This document shows positions 1 through 9,160 of a stretch of DNA of 61,418 nt, piece by piece (position 1 is the stretch's first letter; each line of letters starts with the position of its first letter). The translations under genes were made by a program, and so were the position numbers. This stretch comes from Acidobacteriota bacterium (lineage in GTDB: Bacteria; Acidobacteriota; Holophagae; Acanthopleuribacterales; Acanthopleuribacteraceae). The notes below the pieces were generated by a model. It saw only the letters and a program-made list of their open reading frames with translations. It ran no database searches and had not been told where the DNA came from. The stretch lies in the NCBI GenBank assembly GCA_030066195.1, contig JASJCB010000023.1:1-61418 (forward strand). The letters are read 5' to 3'.

Positions 1-1
1 C

Positions 2-3000
2 TACGCCAGAAGATTGCGCCTACGAAAAAATCAGGCCTTTGCGCTTGGCGCGGCTGCATTTGCCCTCGCCTTCATGGCGTTCTGGTTGTTTTTCAAGGCC
101 AGCAATGCCCAGGAGCGAGCTCAGGAACAGCAAAAACTTGCACAGCAACAATCCCGCCAGAGTAACTTCAACCTGGCCAGGATGTTCAATGAAAAAGCCG
201 GCATCGCCAGGGAAAAAGGCCTGGCACAGGAAACCATTCTCTACGCCATGGCCGGTTTGGCCCATGAGATACCGGTCGACAAAACCCTGGAAAACACCAT
301 CGGGCGGCTTTTTTCACCCAACATGGAACAGGCGGGCAGCCTCATGTGGACCTCGCCCGTGGCGCCGGAAGTCAACCGTGCGGCATTCAGCCCGGACGGA
401 GAACTTTTAGCGCTGGGTTGTTGGGACGGCAACATCAAGCTGATGGATAAAAACGGTCTCTATGTGGGCGTGCTAACGTCCCAGGAGAATGCCATTACCG
501 GACTTGCCTTCAGCCCCGACGGCAAGTGGCTTGCCTCCACGGCCGAGGACTCCAACATCATCCAGATCTGGTCTCGAGAGAATCTGACCGATAACGAACC
601 GGCCATTTTGTTGCGCGGTCATATCGGGTTGGTCAAAGACATTCAATTCCTGCCGGACAATACGCTCATTTCCAGTTCTCTTGACGAAACCGTTCGCTTT
701 TGGCGTATTCCCGACGGCGATAACTTCCGCATCTGGGAAACCAACACGCCGGATCTGGACCAACTGGCTCACTCCGCGGACGGAACAATCCTGGCTGTTT
801 TCAATGAAGACGGTAAGGTCCTCTTTCGGCGGGAGGAAAGGTTGGAAACGGACGAACTCACCTTTGTAGACGCTCTGGTGACTTGTATCGATTTCGGCGG
901 CGGTTTCTTTTTCGCGGGGTTGGATAACGGCACCGTTCACATATTTGATCGTGACACCCGCTCCCTGGTTCACGAGGTGGTCGCGCACGAGGATATGGTT
1001 GAATCCATGACATATGATCCCCTTAGAGAACGCCTTATTTCTTCGGGCACCTTCGGCGATATCATTGCCTGGGATCCCGTTACCGGTACCGGTACCGAGT
1101 TGGTGCCTAAGTCCGAAGGGGAATATCCTCCTATTATGACTGAATTGAACCTGAGTGCCGATAGTCGTTTTTTGGCAGGCTCCGCGGATGACGATACCCT
1201 GCAACTCTGGGAATTTCCCATGCCGGATGCCGATGCAAAGGAGGGTGTACACCCGGGTAACATGCGACTGGAAGAGGCGATTACCTTCTCGGGCCATTCC
1301 GGTCAGGTACGAGCGGTTGCTTTCCATCCCAAGGGTAAACTGGCGGCTTCGGCTTCCAATGACAATACCATCCGGCTTTGGCAAATGCCCGCCGGCCGGC
1401 CGGCGGGTATCCTTAGCGATCACGGCGACAATGTCAACGCTCTGGCCTTTTCCCCGGACGGCAGGATCCTGGCTTCTGCCTCCATCGACACAACCATCAT
1501 CTTATGGTACCTATCCGACAACCCCAACGCCACGGCATTGCCCAACATCGTATTGCGAGATCATACCCGGCAGGTTCAACACCTTGCCTTTTCGCCCGAC
1601 GGCAGTATTCTGGCTTCCTCCTCTGAGGACAATACCATCAAGTTCTGGAAGATGCCCTCGGGTGAGTTCCTGACGAGTATTTCCAGTTATCAGGTGGGTA
1701 ATATCGCCATTTCTCCCAGTGGGAAAACCATCGCCGCAACATCCAGTAACCAGAAAATCTATCTTTGGAAACTACCGGATAAATGGGAGGGTTTACCGGC
1801 GTCCACCAACTTCCCACCGGTCGATACCCTGGCAGACCATCGCCGGCTTGCCCTTTCCCTTGCCTATTCCCCTGACGGTCGTTACCTGGCCAGCGGATCG
1901 GAGGATGCAACGATCAAAATCTGGCCCGTGGATGAAAGCGGCAATGCCAACAATCGAAAAACGCGTCCATTGCGCACGCTCTCCGACCATGAGGGCCCCG
2001 TTACTCATGTTACCTTTGTGGACAACGGCAAAACCCTGGTATCCGCCTCCCAAGACAAAACCATCCGTTTTTGGCATTTACCCGAACGCATGGTCAATCG
2101 GGACGCGCCTATCCTCCATATCGCCCTTACCGGTCACGGGGGGGCGGTCAACAGCTTGTCTTTCAATGGCGACGAGAGTATGTTCGTTTCCGGTTCTTTG
2201 GACAAAACCATTCGTCTATGGGAGCGCCCTCAAGCCAGGTTATATGCGGCATTGACCGGTCACGAGGGCACCGTGCAGGAGATCGCTTTTTCCGAGGACG
2301 GCCGGGTGTTGGGTTCAGCGAGCGGCGACCAGACAGTGCGAATCTGGAACGCTTCCGACGGCAGCCTCATCGAAACCATCCAGGCCCATAAGGAGAGTGT
2401 CGAAAGCATTACCTTTTCCAAAGATAACCGGCTGATGGCCTCCGCTTCCACCGAAGGAAAAATCGTCCTCTGGAAGCGCCCCTGGAATCCCTCCGAAGAG
2501 ACAATACAGCTGGCTACTTTCAAATCCTCATCCAAAATCTACAGCATCGCCTTTTCGCCCGACAATTATTGGCTGGCCTCCGGCTCCCTGGACCAGCGTG
2601 TAAAGCTGTGGCGCGTTCCCGACGACACATTGGCTCCCATTATCAACGACAAGCCCGACAAAGTAATGAGGGACCACGAGGCGGTTATCAATAGTGTCGC
2701 CATTTCGCCGGACGGTCGCTTGCTGGCCTCCGGCTCCTATGATCGCAGCATCAAACTTTGGGACATGCCCCATGGCAATCTGCAATACAATTTGACCGGG
2801 CACGCCGGCAGTGTCTGGATGGTTGCTTTTTCGCCGGACGGTAAAATGCTTGCTTCCTGTTCCAATGACCAGACCATCCGCCTTTGGCAAATCCCCGGAG
2901 GAGAAACCATCGCCACCCTTCGCGGCCACCAGTCGCTGGTTCTGGCCGTGCAATTCTCACCGGACGGGCGTACACTGGTCTCCGCGTCCGGTGACGGAAC

Positions 3001-3415
3001 CGTGCGCCTTTGGGATGTGGCCACCGCCAAACCTCTGGCTGTTATGACGGCTCATAGGGACGAGGTAACATCGGCAGCCTTTCACCCATCCGGTAACTAT
3101 TTGGCATCAGGTTCTGAGGACCAATCAGTTCGGCTTTGGAACCTGGCCGCTCACAACTTCTTCCTCGGCGAGCATGATGCAGAAGCCTACGATCGCGTCT
3201 ACCACAAAACGTTGAAGCACTTCGGCTACCGAATGGAGGGTTTCCGCTTGGAACCGGAGACCTGGCTGGCCCTTGAAGCAACCGGCGGTTTCTCCTTGAA
3301 AAAGGATCACCCCTTAAGCGGCGGCAGAATAGCCAGGCCCTTGGGGACCCCCCTCCTTAGCTGGCTTACCGAAGGTATTCAAAGAAGCTCGCCGAGTGAC
3401 GCCGCTCCTCCCTGA
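2..3415 (+). CDS. WD40-repeat protein with 21 repeats, 5' end cut by window edge
   Basis: The frame is open to the left edge of the window, so the annotated TTG at 14 is probably internal and the true N-terminus (often a Ser/Thr kinase in such proteins) is missing. From that TTG (residue 1), a single membrane segment lies at about residues 9-28, then a Gln/Arg-rich helical stretch (about 33-80), then WD40 repeats to about residue 1040 and an 85-residue tail without a recognised domain. Counting the strand-c/d signature (LASGSxDxTIxLW and variants) gives 21 repeats, enough for three seven-bladed propellers; repeats 4 to 6 are the most degenerate. WD40 propellers are protein-interaction scaffolds. 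The order membrane anchor then propellers suggests a membrane-tethered sensor or scaffold outside or under the membrane. Function is not known. Confidence 0.85.
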   Translation, partial: YARRLRLRKNQAFALGAAAFALAFMAFWLFFKASNAQERAQEQQKLAQQQSRQSNFNLARMFNEKAGIAREKGLAQETILYAMAGLAHEIPVDKTLENTIGRLFSPNMEQAGSLMWTSPVAPEVNRAAFSPDGELLALGCWDGNIKLMDKNGLYVGVLTSQENAITGLAFSPDGKWLASTAEDSNIIQIWSRENLTDNEPAILLRGHIGLVKDIQFLPDNTLISSSLDETVRFWRIPDGDNFRIWETNTPDLDQLAHSADGTILAVFNEDGKVLFRREERLETDELTFVDALVTCIDFGGGFFFAGLDNGTVHIFDRDTRSLVHEVVAHEDMVESMTYDPLRERLISSGTFGDIIAWDPVTGTGTELVPKSEGEYPPIMTELNLSADSRFLAGSADDDTLQLWEFPMPDADAKEGVHPGNMRLEEAITFSGHSGQVRAVAFHPKGKLAASASNDNTIRLWQMPAGRPAGILSDHGDNVNALAFSPDGRILASASIDTTIILWYLSDNPNATALPNIVLRDHTRQVQHLAFSPDGSILASSSEDNTIKFWKMPSGEFLTSISSYQVGNIAISPSGKTIAATSSNQKIYLWKLPDKWEGLPASTNFPPVDTLADHRRLALSLAYSPDGRYLASGSEDATIKIWPVDESGNANNRKTRPLRTLSDHEGPVTHVTFVDNGKTLVSASQDKTIRFWHLPERMVNRDAPILHIALTGHGGAVNSLSFNGDESMFVSGSLDKTIRLWERPQARLYAALTGHEGTVQEIAFSEDGRVLGSASGDQTVRIWNASDGSLIETIQAHKESVESITFSKDNRLMASASTEGKIVLWKRPWNPSEETIQLATFKSSSKIYSIAFSPDNYWLASGSLDQRVKLWRVPDDTLAPIINDKPDKVMRDHEAVINSVAISPDGRLLASGSYDRSIKLWDMPHGNLQYNLTGHAGSVWMVAFSPDGKMLASCSNDQTIRLWQIPGGETIATLRGHQSLVLAVQFSPDGRTLVSASGDGTVRLWDVATAKPLAVMTAHRDEVTSAAFHPSGNYLASGSEDQSVRLWNLAAHNFFLGEHDAEAYDRVYHKTLKHFGYRMEGFRLEPETWLALEATGGFSLKKDHPLSGGRIARPLGTPLLSWLTEGIQRSSPSDAAPP

Positions 3416-3630
3416 CTCCTTGATTCCCGGGTGTCCCCAAATCCCCAAATCGGGGCATATCACCCAACTACGCCGAAAGGAGGCCGGCCGGAAACGTTTG
3501 AGGACGTCTTCGAGAACCGACATCCTGACTTGCTATTCGCATCAAACAGCACCTAGAATTCAATCAAAACTTTGCCGGCAAGCAATTTGCTCAGGTAACA
3601 CTATCAATTTCAGGTTGCAGGAGGATCACC

Positions 3631-5121
3631 GTGATTGAGGAAGTCGATGTTCGTGATAACGTTACTCTGGCCGATTATGAACAATATGCCCAATTCACAG
3701 TTAAAGTGAGGGAGTTAAAGCAGGTCGCCGCGGCTCATGTACCGCATCTCACCGGGCGTCGGGTATGGATGGTCAATTCCACCTCGCGCGGCGGGGGCGT
3801 TGCGGAAATGATGCCCCGCCTTATTACCATCTTTCGTGAATTGGGTGTGGATGCCCGTTGGGCTGTTATCGGCGCCGATTCCCAAGATTTTTTCGGGTTT
3901 ACCAAGAACCTTCACAACCTGATTCACGGCGCCGGAACAGCCACCATCACCGAACGCGATCGCGAGGCCTATGTAGCCGTGAACCGCGAGAACTTCGAAT
4001 CGTTTCGCAAGTTGTTGGCGCCAAACGATGTGGTGGTCATTCACGACCCTCAGCCCATGGGCATGGGCGCCATGATTAAAAAGACTCTGGGTAATCCGAC
4101 GGTTTGGCGCTGTCATATCGGCCTCGACGACCACACCGAGGAAACCCGAACGGCCTGGTACTTTCTGGAGCACTTCGCCAATGCTTATGATCACGGGGTG
4201 TTCACCGCCCCCGAATACATTCCCAGTTTCTTTGCGGGTAAAGCTTCCATCATTCATCCTGCCATCGATCCCACCGACCACAAAAACCGTTCTCTGGCCG
4301 TACACAAAATTTCCGGGATCCTGCACAACGCCGAATTGTTATCTACTGTACAACCCGTTCTTACCGAAGCGTTTGAAGATCCCGCCCTGCGCCTGCAACC
4401 GGACGGCAGCTACCTTCCCGCCAATCAGCCTGAACAGATTGGACTTCTCTATCGACCCATCATCACCCAGATCTCGCGCTGGGATAAACTGAAGGGTTTT
4501 CAGCCTTTACTGGAAGGGTTCGCCCGTATGAAGCGGGATATTACCACCTACGCAAACGGCGATGAGAGACACAAACGCCGGTTGGAAATCATGCGCCTGG
4601 TCTTGGCCGGACCGGACCCCGGCTCCATTCAAGACGACCCCGAGGGCCTGGAAACCCTGGGCCAAATTGAGGCGACCTATCGCGCCCTGCCTCCTGAAAT
4701 CCAAAGAGATATCGCGGTGTTGACACTGCCCATGAAGTCCCGAAAAATCAACGCGCTGATCGTCAACGCCCTCCAACGTTGCGCCACCGTGGTAGTGCAG
4801 AACTCCTTACAAGAAGGTTTCGGCCTGACCGCGACCGAGGCCATGTGGAAAGCGAAACCCGTCCTGGTTTCCAAGGCCTGCGGCCTGCGTCAGCAGGTGC
4901 GTGACGGTCTTGAAGGTCAAATCCTCCGCCGCCCCAAGCACCCCGAATTCCTGGCCCTGGCTTTGAACAGCATGATGCAAAAGCCCTGGCAACGCGGAGA
5001 AGAAGGGCGAAACGCTCAGCGCCGCGTCTTCGACGCCTTCCTCATCTTCACCCAGGTTGCTCGCTGGTTGGAGGTGCTGCATAATACCGTACTCAAAGTG
5101 AACGGAAACGGCGCTAAGTAG
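3631..5121 (+). CDS. treT: Trehalose synthase TreT-like glycosyltransferase (GT4)
   Basis: 496 residues. TreT makes trehalose from an NDP-glucose and glucose with retention of configuration. The N-terminal motif NSTSRGGGVAEM (about residues 50-61) is characteristic of TreT-type GT4 enzymes. The C-terminal half has the GT-B nucleotide-binding pattern, including SLQEGFGLTATEAMWKAKPV, where the two Glu residues match the E-x7-E motif of retaining GT4 enzymes. Start is GTG, with an AGGAGG Shine-Dalgarno seven bases upstream. The gene stands alone, convergent with the response regulator at 5177. A role in osmotic or desiccation protection is inferred from the family. The related trehalose phosphorylase-like or sucrose-synthase-like GT4 activities cannot be excluded. 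Confidence 0.8.
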   Translation: MIEEVDVRDNVTLADYEQYAQFTVKVRELKQVAAAHVPHLTGRRVWMVNSTSRGGGVAEMMPRLITIFRELGVDARWAVIGADSQDFFGFTKNLHNLIHGAGTATITERDREAYVAVNRENFESFRKLLAPNDVVVIHDPQPMGMGAMIKKTLGNPTVWRCHIGLDDHTEETRTAWYFLEHFANAYDHGVFTAPEYIPSFFAGKASIIHPAIDPTDHKNRSLAVHKISGILHNAELLSTVQPVLTEAFEDPALRLQPDGSYLPANQPEQIGLLYRPIITQISRWDKLKGFQPLLEGFARMKRDITTYANGDERHKRRLEIMRLVLAGPDPGSIQDDPEGLETLGQIEATYRALPPEIQRDIAVLTLPMKSRKINALIVNALQRCATVVVQNSLQEGFGLTATEAMWKAKPVLVSKACGLRQQVRDGLEGQILRRPKHPEFLALALNSMMQKPWQRGEEGRNAQRRVFDAFLIFTQVARWLEVLHNTVLKVNGNGAK

Positions 5122-5176
5122 CCTTGTCTGAACGCGTCGGAACCTGGACGCGGGCGGGGTAGGGTAGGGGAGCGGT

Positions 5177-5830
5177 TCAACCCAACTCGCTTTTATGTTC
5201 AAGTGCAAATTGCAATAACTTATTGTGCCCTTTGAAGCCCAACTTCTGGCAAATATTGAAACGATGGTTTTGTACCGTGCGATAACTGATGTACAGTTCC
5301 TCGGCAATTTCCTTGGAGGTCATGTTTCGACCGATCAGCCGTAAAACTCTTTTCTCCGAATCCGTGAGTGAATGGATGGGGTTCTCGTCTTTGTTCTCCT
5401 CTTTCTTCTTGCGCGGTCGAATCAGGTACCCCGAGATGGTCGGACTGATGTAGTGATTACCCGCATGCACCGAATTGAGGCAGTTCAGCAGGTCGTTTAC
5501 GGCGCTTTCCTTCAACAGGTAACCCATGATCCCCAGGTTCATGGCCTCATCGAAAAATTCCTGGTCTTTGTACATGGTCAAAATCACGATGATTGTCGGG
5601 TGGTCTTCCTCGCGCAGGGCCTTGGCAATTTCCAATCCGGTTTTGCCGGGCATGTTGACATCCAAAACCGCAATTCTGGGATTCAGGGCGCGAATTTGGT
5701 TGAGAGCGTCGTCTCCCTTACCGCTTTGGCCGATGATGCGAAAACGGGGATCGTCTTCGATAATGCGAATAAAACCCTGGCGGACAATGGGATGGTCATC
5801 CGCAATATAAACGGAAATCTGGTCGGACAT
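5177..5830 (-). CDS. NarL/FixJ-family response regulator
   Basis: 217 residues from the ATG at 5830, chosen over an upstream in-frame start because GAGG lies eight bases before it and the receiver domain begins at once (SVYIADDHPIVRQG). The receiver domain (about 1-120) has the acidic pair Asp11/Asp12 and the phospho-acceptor Asp57 in VLDVNMPG. A charged Lys/Glu-rich linker (about 135-150) leads to a LuxR-type helix-turn-helix (about 152-212: LTDSEKRVLRLI, then TSKEIAEELYISYRTVQNH). It is a DNA-binding transcription regulator controlled by phosphorylation. No histidine kinase is adjacent, so its partner is unknown. Confidence 0.9.
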   Translation of the reverse strand: MSDQISVYIADDHPIVRQGFIRIIEDDPRFRIIGQSGKGDDALNQIRALNPRIAVLDVNMPGKTGLEIAKALREEDHPTIIVILTMYKDQEFFDEAMNLGIMGYLLKESAVNDLLNCLNSVHAGNHYISPTISGYLIRPRKKKEENKDENPIHSLTDSEKRVLRLIGRNMTSKEIAEELYISYRTVQNHRFNICQKLGFKGHNKLLQFALEHKSELG

Positions 5831-6033
5831 GCAACAACCTCGAAAAGGGAGTGGCGCGCTTTGGGCGCCGGAGGTCATAGTTTAACATGACTTACGCGTG
5901 TCTAAGAGTCGTGCGCTTTACGAGGGTGAATTTTGAATCCACCTTCAGTTATCGATTGCCAAAACGGTCCGATTCATAGCATGATGTTCTCCGCTGACGA
6001 CACCGTATCTCGATAAATCCAAAAGGGGAAACT

Positions 6034-6702
6034 ATGATCACCGTACACAATTTGGATAACTCCCGGTCCTTTCGCATGATTTGGCTGTTGGAAGAACTGG
6101 GTTTGGCGTTCGACATCAAACAGTACACCCGCAGGGCGGATAACAGTTTGGCCCCTGATGATTATCGGAAGCTTCATCCCCTGGGCAAAGCACCCGTGGT
6201 CACCGACGGCGATCAGGTTCTGGTTGAATCCGGGGCTATCGTAGAAACCCTGCTGGATCGTTACGGACAAGGGCGCCTACAACCGGAACCCGGCAGTCGG
6301 GAATGGGTCGACTATCGCTACTGGATGCATGCCTCCGAGGGAAGCTTGATGCCCCTATTGGTTCTGAAGTTGGTGCTGAATCGTATGGAAAGCGGGGCGC
6401 CGTTTTTCATTCGGCCCCTGATCAAGGTGGTTACCGGTAAGGTGAACGCGATGTATGTCAATCCCTCGTTGTCCAAATTTCTGGGTTTTATGAACAACGC
6501 CCTGACCGAATCTTCCTGGCTGTAGGGAGACCGCTTTACCGCCGCGGATATCATGATGGGTTACCCGGTGGAAGCCGCCGTCCAACGCGCCGGTTTGGGT
6601 GAAAACTATCCTCGCATTACGGAATACGTCCGGCGCTTCCAAGCACGACCCGCCTACAAGGCAGCCATGGAAAAGAACGGCGATTTCAAGTCCTTGAGTT
6701 AA
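6034..6702 (+). pseudogene. Glutathione S-transferase interrupted by an in-frame TAG
   Basis: The reading frame gives an N-terminal thioredoxin-like GST domain (NLDNSRSFRMIWLLEELGL, later LGKAPVV and VESGAIVETLLDRYG) and an alpha-helical C-terminal domain. It is stopped by TAG at 6523-6525 right after SSWL. The same frame then continues with GDRFTAADIMM and on through about 59 codons to TAA at 6702. GDRFTAADI is the conserved GST C-domain motif, so both halves belong to one gene of 222 codons. One base change (from CAG or TTG) would explain the stop. The gene is a recent pseudogene, is read through, or contains a sequencing error. Its final TAA shares the palindromic TTAA with the stop of the convergent pcm gene. 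Confidence 0.85.
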
Positions 6703-7346
6703 TTTTTTTCGGCAGGCGGCTGGGAATGATCGCCGGTCAGGGGAACGAAGCGGACAGCCATAACGTCGCGGTTGAGATACTGATCCTCGCCCGTCCGTTG
6801 GATGAGGCGCAGTGTCTGAGATTCGGCGTGCGGTCCCACGGGGATGACCATGCGGGCGCCCAGGCTCATCTGGGCTAACAGAGTGGCCGGCACTTCCTCC
6901 GGCGCCGCGGTAACGATGACGGCATCGTAGGGCCCGTTTTCAGGCCAGCCGAAATAACCGTCACCCAGACGGAAATGAATATTGGTGTAGCCGATTCCGG
7001 TCAAAAGGTTACGTGCCTGAATACCCAGTGATTCGACGATTTCCACGGTGTAGACCTCGGCGGCGATCTCGGCAAGGACGGCAGTTTGATATCCGCTGCC
7101 GGTACCTATTTCCAGGACCTTGGAAGTGCTGTCAATGGCCAGCAACTCCGTCATGGCCGCCACCATATAAGGCTGGGAAATGGTCTGCCCCTTGGGAATT
7201 GGCAACGGGCAATCGGAAAAGGCCAGATTGCGGTAATTTTCCGGAACGAAGAGGTCCCGCGATACGGTGCGCATGGCTCGAAGAACTTCCGGGTTGGTAA
7301 CGCCGCGTGGTTTGATTTGGGTTTCGACCATATATTCGGTGGACAT
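6699..7346 (-). CDS. pcm: Protein-L-isoaspartate O-methyltransferase
   Basis: 215 residues. Uses S-adenosylmethionine to methylate L-isoaspartyl residues in aged proteins, starting their repair. Seen: the family motif GQTISQPYMVAAM followed by SAM motif I VLEIGTGSGYQTAVLAE and VYTVEI, and GPYDAVIVTAAPEEVP further on. Length fits the bacterial family. The ATG at 7346 (MSTEYMVE) is preferred over a GTG two codons upstream because AGGAG sits eight bases before it. The gene stands alone, facing the broken GST gene with a 4-base overlap of the two stop codons. Confidence 0.93.
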   Translation of the reverse strand: MSTEYMVETQIKPRGVTNPEVLRAMRTVSRDLFVPENYRNLAFSDCPLPIPKGQTISQPYMVAAMTELLAIDSTSKVLEIGTGSGYQTAVLAEIAAEVYTVEIVESLGIQARNLLTGIGYTNIHFRLGDGYFGWPENGPYDAVIVTAAPEEVPATLLAQMSLGARMVIPVGPHAESQTLRLIQRTGEDQYLNRDVMAVRFVPLTGDHSQPPAEKN

Positions 7347-7438
7347 ATACACCGCTCCTGAGAGAACACTAGTATTATTTTAACCGAAGAAGACGCCGAA
7401 GTGGGAGCGGTGGAAAGTAAAACATCGCTTGCTTGAGC

Positions 7439-7882
7439 TCAATCACCACTGACATCCCATCGGTCGGTAAAACTGTTACCGCCGGCGTCACCGAAGGTAA
7501 TTTCGTCAAACATCAGGCGAACCGTTTCCAACTCGCGCTCGCCGTCACGACCATGTTGTATTCCTACGATTTTGGCATTGTGGAGTTCGTGGGTGAAGAC
7601 AAGTCGGGTCTCGCCGTTATCGGGATCGGTATGGTAATGGGTCACGGTGACCTTGGGTAACTCTTGATTTCGGCAGATGGCGCGGGTAAAAGCCAGGGAG
7701 TGAGCCCCCAATTGATGGACCAGGGTAAAGCAGCCGTGCCGGCGCAAACCGGTTATAGAGCCGTCACCGAGATCGGTGGGCATGGTGATTTCATAATTGA
7801 AATCGACAAGTGCGATTCTACCCGAACCAACTTCTCCTTCCGCGGCAAGGCCTTCTATCGAGGCGAAACAGGAAAAGGTCAT
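7439..7882 (-). CDS. hcp: Hcp family type VI secretion tube protein (orphan)
   Basis: 147 residues. The order of motifs follows Hcp: a start of the type MxFxCFxSIEG, then VDFNYEITMPTD, RRHGCFTLVHQLGAHSLAF, LPKVTVTHYHTD, LHNAKIVGIQ and the ending TDRWD. Hcp hexamers stack into the tube expelled by type VI secretion systems and can carry effectors. Start ATG has AGGGAG nine bases upstream. No other type VI component (sheath, VgrG, baseplate, ClpV) is in this window, so it either serves a system elsewhere in the genome or is a specialised carrier. It lies 54 bases downstream of an atypical Ser/Thr kinase on the same strand; Ser/Thr kinases regulate some type VI systems post-translationally, so a functional pair is possible. 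Confidence 0.8.
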   Translation of the reverse strand: MTFSCFASIEGLAAEGEVGSGRIALVDFNYEITMPTDLGDGSITGLRRHGCFTLVHQLGAHSLAFTRAICRNQELPKVTVTHYHTDPDNGETRLVFTHELHNAKIVGIQHGRDGERELETVRLMFDEITFGDAGGNSFTDRWDVSGD

Positions 7883-7936
7883 CGCTTATCTCCCTGAAAA
7901 AAGTGACTGACCCTTATTATAACTCAAATCCGTGCC

Positions 7937-8968
7937 CTACTCGCTCTCCGATAGCAAACGACGGATGGTATTTTTGCCCAACTGCACGGTTTCCTGATCG
8001 TGTTTTTCCAAACGTATGGTTTCCTCGGGAGGTATATCTTCAGCGGCCTCTTCCATCAAGGTGGCAAGCCCGGGGCGTTTCAAGATCTGGGTCGGTTCAT
8101 CTTGTCCCCAAATACCGGCTTCGCTTTCATCGGAATCGACCTCTCCCCAAATGGAGCCCCGTTTGGGTTTCTTTTCCTTTTTGTTTTCGTCCTTGGTGCG
8201 ACGACGCAGGGCTTCCCGGCTGGAAGGCATGCGCATGGTGCGGTCGGTATCCTGTTCCAGTATTTTACCGGCCTCATCCAAAGCGTATTTCAACTCGGAT
8301 GCCTGCTCATAGCGGCGATCGGGGTTGCTGTCGATTGCCTTTTCGATAACTGCTTTCAGGCGTTTGCGCAGTTCATCGTCGCGGGCGCACAACTCTTGAA
8401 GAAGCAAACCTACACTACAAAGGTCGGCACGGGTACCCCCCGGTTTGCCTGATCGCCTCTCCGGGGCCATGAAGGGGTGCAGCTCCGGCGCTTCCCACGG
8501 TTTCTCGTCCGTAAGGGATCGGGTGTAACCGAAATCCGTGATCAGCACCCGGCCCGTATCGTTGCACCAGATGTGTTCCGGTCTGGGATCGCCGTGCAGG
8601 TATCCGCGTTGGTGCAGATGGTCCAAAACATCCAAAAAGGACGTGGTGAAACCGATGATATCGAAATTCAACCGTTTTCGAAGCTTGGAATCGAGTGTTT
8701 CGCCGGGCGCGTGATCCAGGATCAGATAGAGATCCTTGCCGGAGCGGAAGTACTCATGGGCTCGGGGGATGCCGGGGTGTTGCCAGCGCGTCAAGATTTC
8801 CAATTCGGTATCCACGCCGTTTTTGTTGACGCTTGCCGGCAGCATTTTGAGCCGATACTGCCTGCCCAGATGAACCTTTTCCACCAGGTAGACCTCACCT
8901 CGGCTACCTTTTCCCAGGGATTCGATGATCTTATAGCGGCTTTCGCACTTCAGTGTTTTTCCCAACAT
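7937..8968 (-). CDS. Ser/Thr protein kinase with atypical catalytic loop
   Basis: 343 residues. Kinase domain at about 12-235: Gly-rich loop LGKGSRGEVYLVE, ATP-binding Lys in YRLKML, DFG in LITDFGY, and MAPERRSG for the APE region. The catalytic loop reads YLHGDPRPEHIWCN instead of the usual HRDLKPEN: the Asp is kept, but the Lys is Arg and the metal-binding Asn is His. Activity may therefore be weak or absent. The C-terminal 110 residues are charged and low in complexity (KKEKKPKRG; repeated RPG/EE segments), with several Thr that could be phosphorylation sites. There is no membrane segment, so it is cytosolic. It is co-directional with hcp downstream. Confidence 0.85.
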   Translation of the reverse strand: MLGKTLKCESRYKIIESLGKGSRGEVYLVEKVHLGRQYRLKMLPASVNKNGVDTELEILTRWQHPGIPRAHEYFRSGKDLYLILDHAPGETLDSKLRKRLNFDIIGFTTSFLDVLDHLHQRGYLHGDPRPEHIWCNDTGRVLITDFGYTRSLTDEKPWEAPELHPFMAPERRSGKPGGTRADLCSVGLLLQELCARDDELRKRLKAVIEKAIDSNPDRRYEQASELKYALDEAGKILEQDTDRTMRMPSSREALRRRTKDENKKEKKPKRGSIWGEVDSDESEAGIWGQDEPTQILKRPGLATLMEEAAEDIPPEETIRLEKHDQETVQLGKNTIRRLLSESE

Positions 8969-9160
8969 TCCGTCGGCCCGTCCTTGCTGACATTGTAGCC
9001 TATCGGCCGGTGAAACCCAGACCCTAAGTGAAGAAATACATCGGGCCTCAAATGATCCATGGAAGAAACGACCCCTGATTTCACGGAACTTTTGTCATAC
9101 TTGTTTCCGTCGGGTGGTGTTTGTTAACATGATCCTAATGATGGAATGGATGGAGAACCG

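Noticed and set aside
6523..6525. TAG read as a special amino acid (pyrrolysine)
   Set aside because: No Pyl machinery is visible and the position in the GST fold is not conserved; a mutation or base-call error is simpler.
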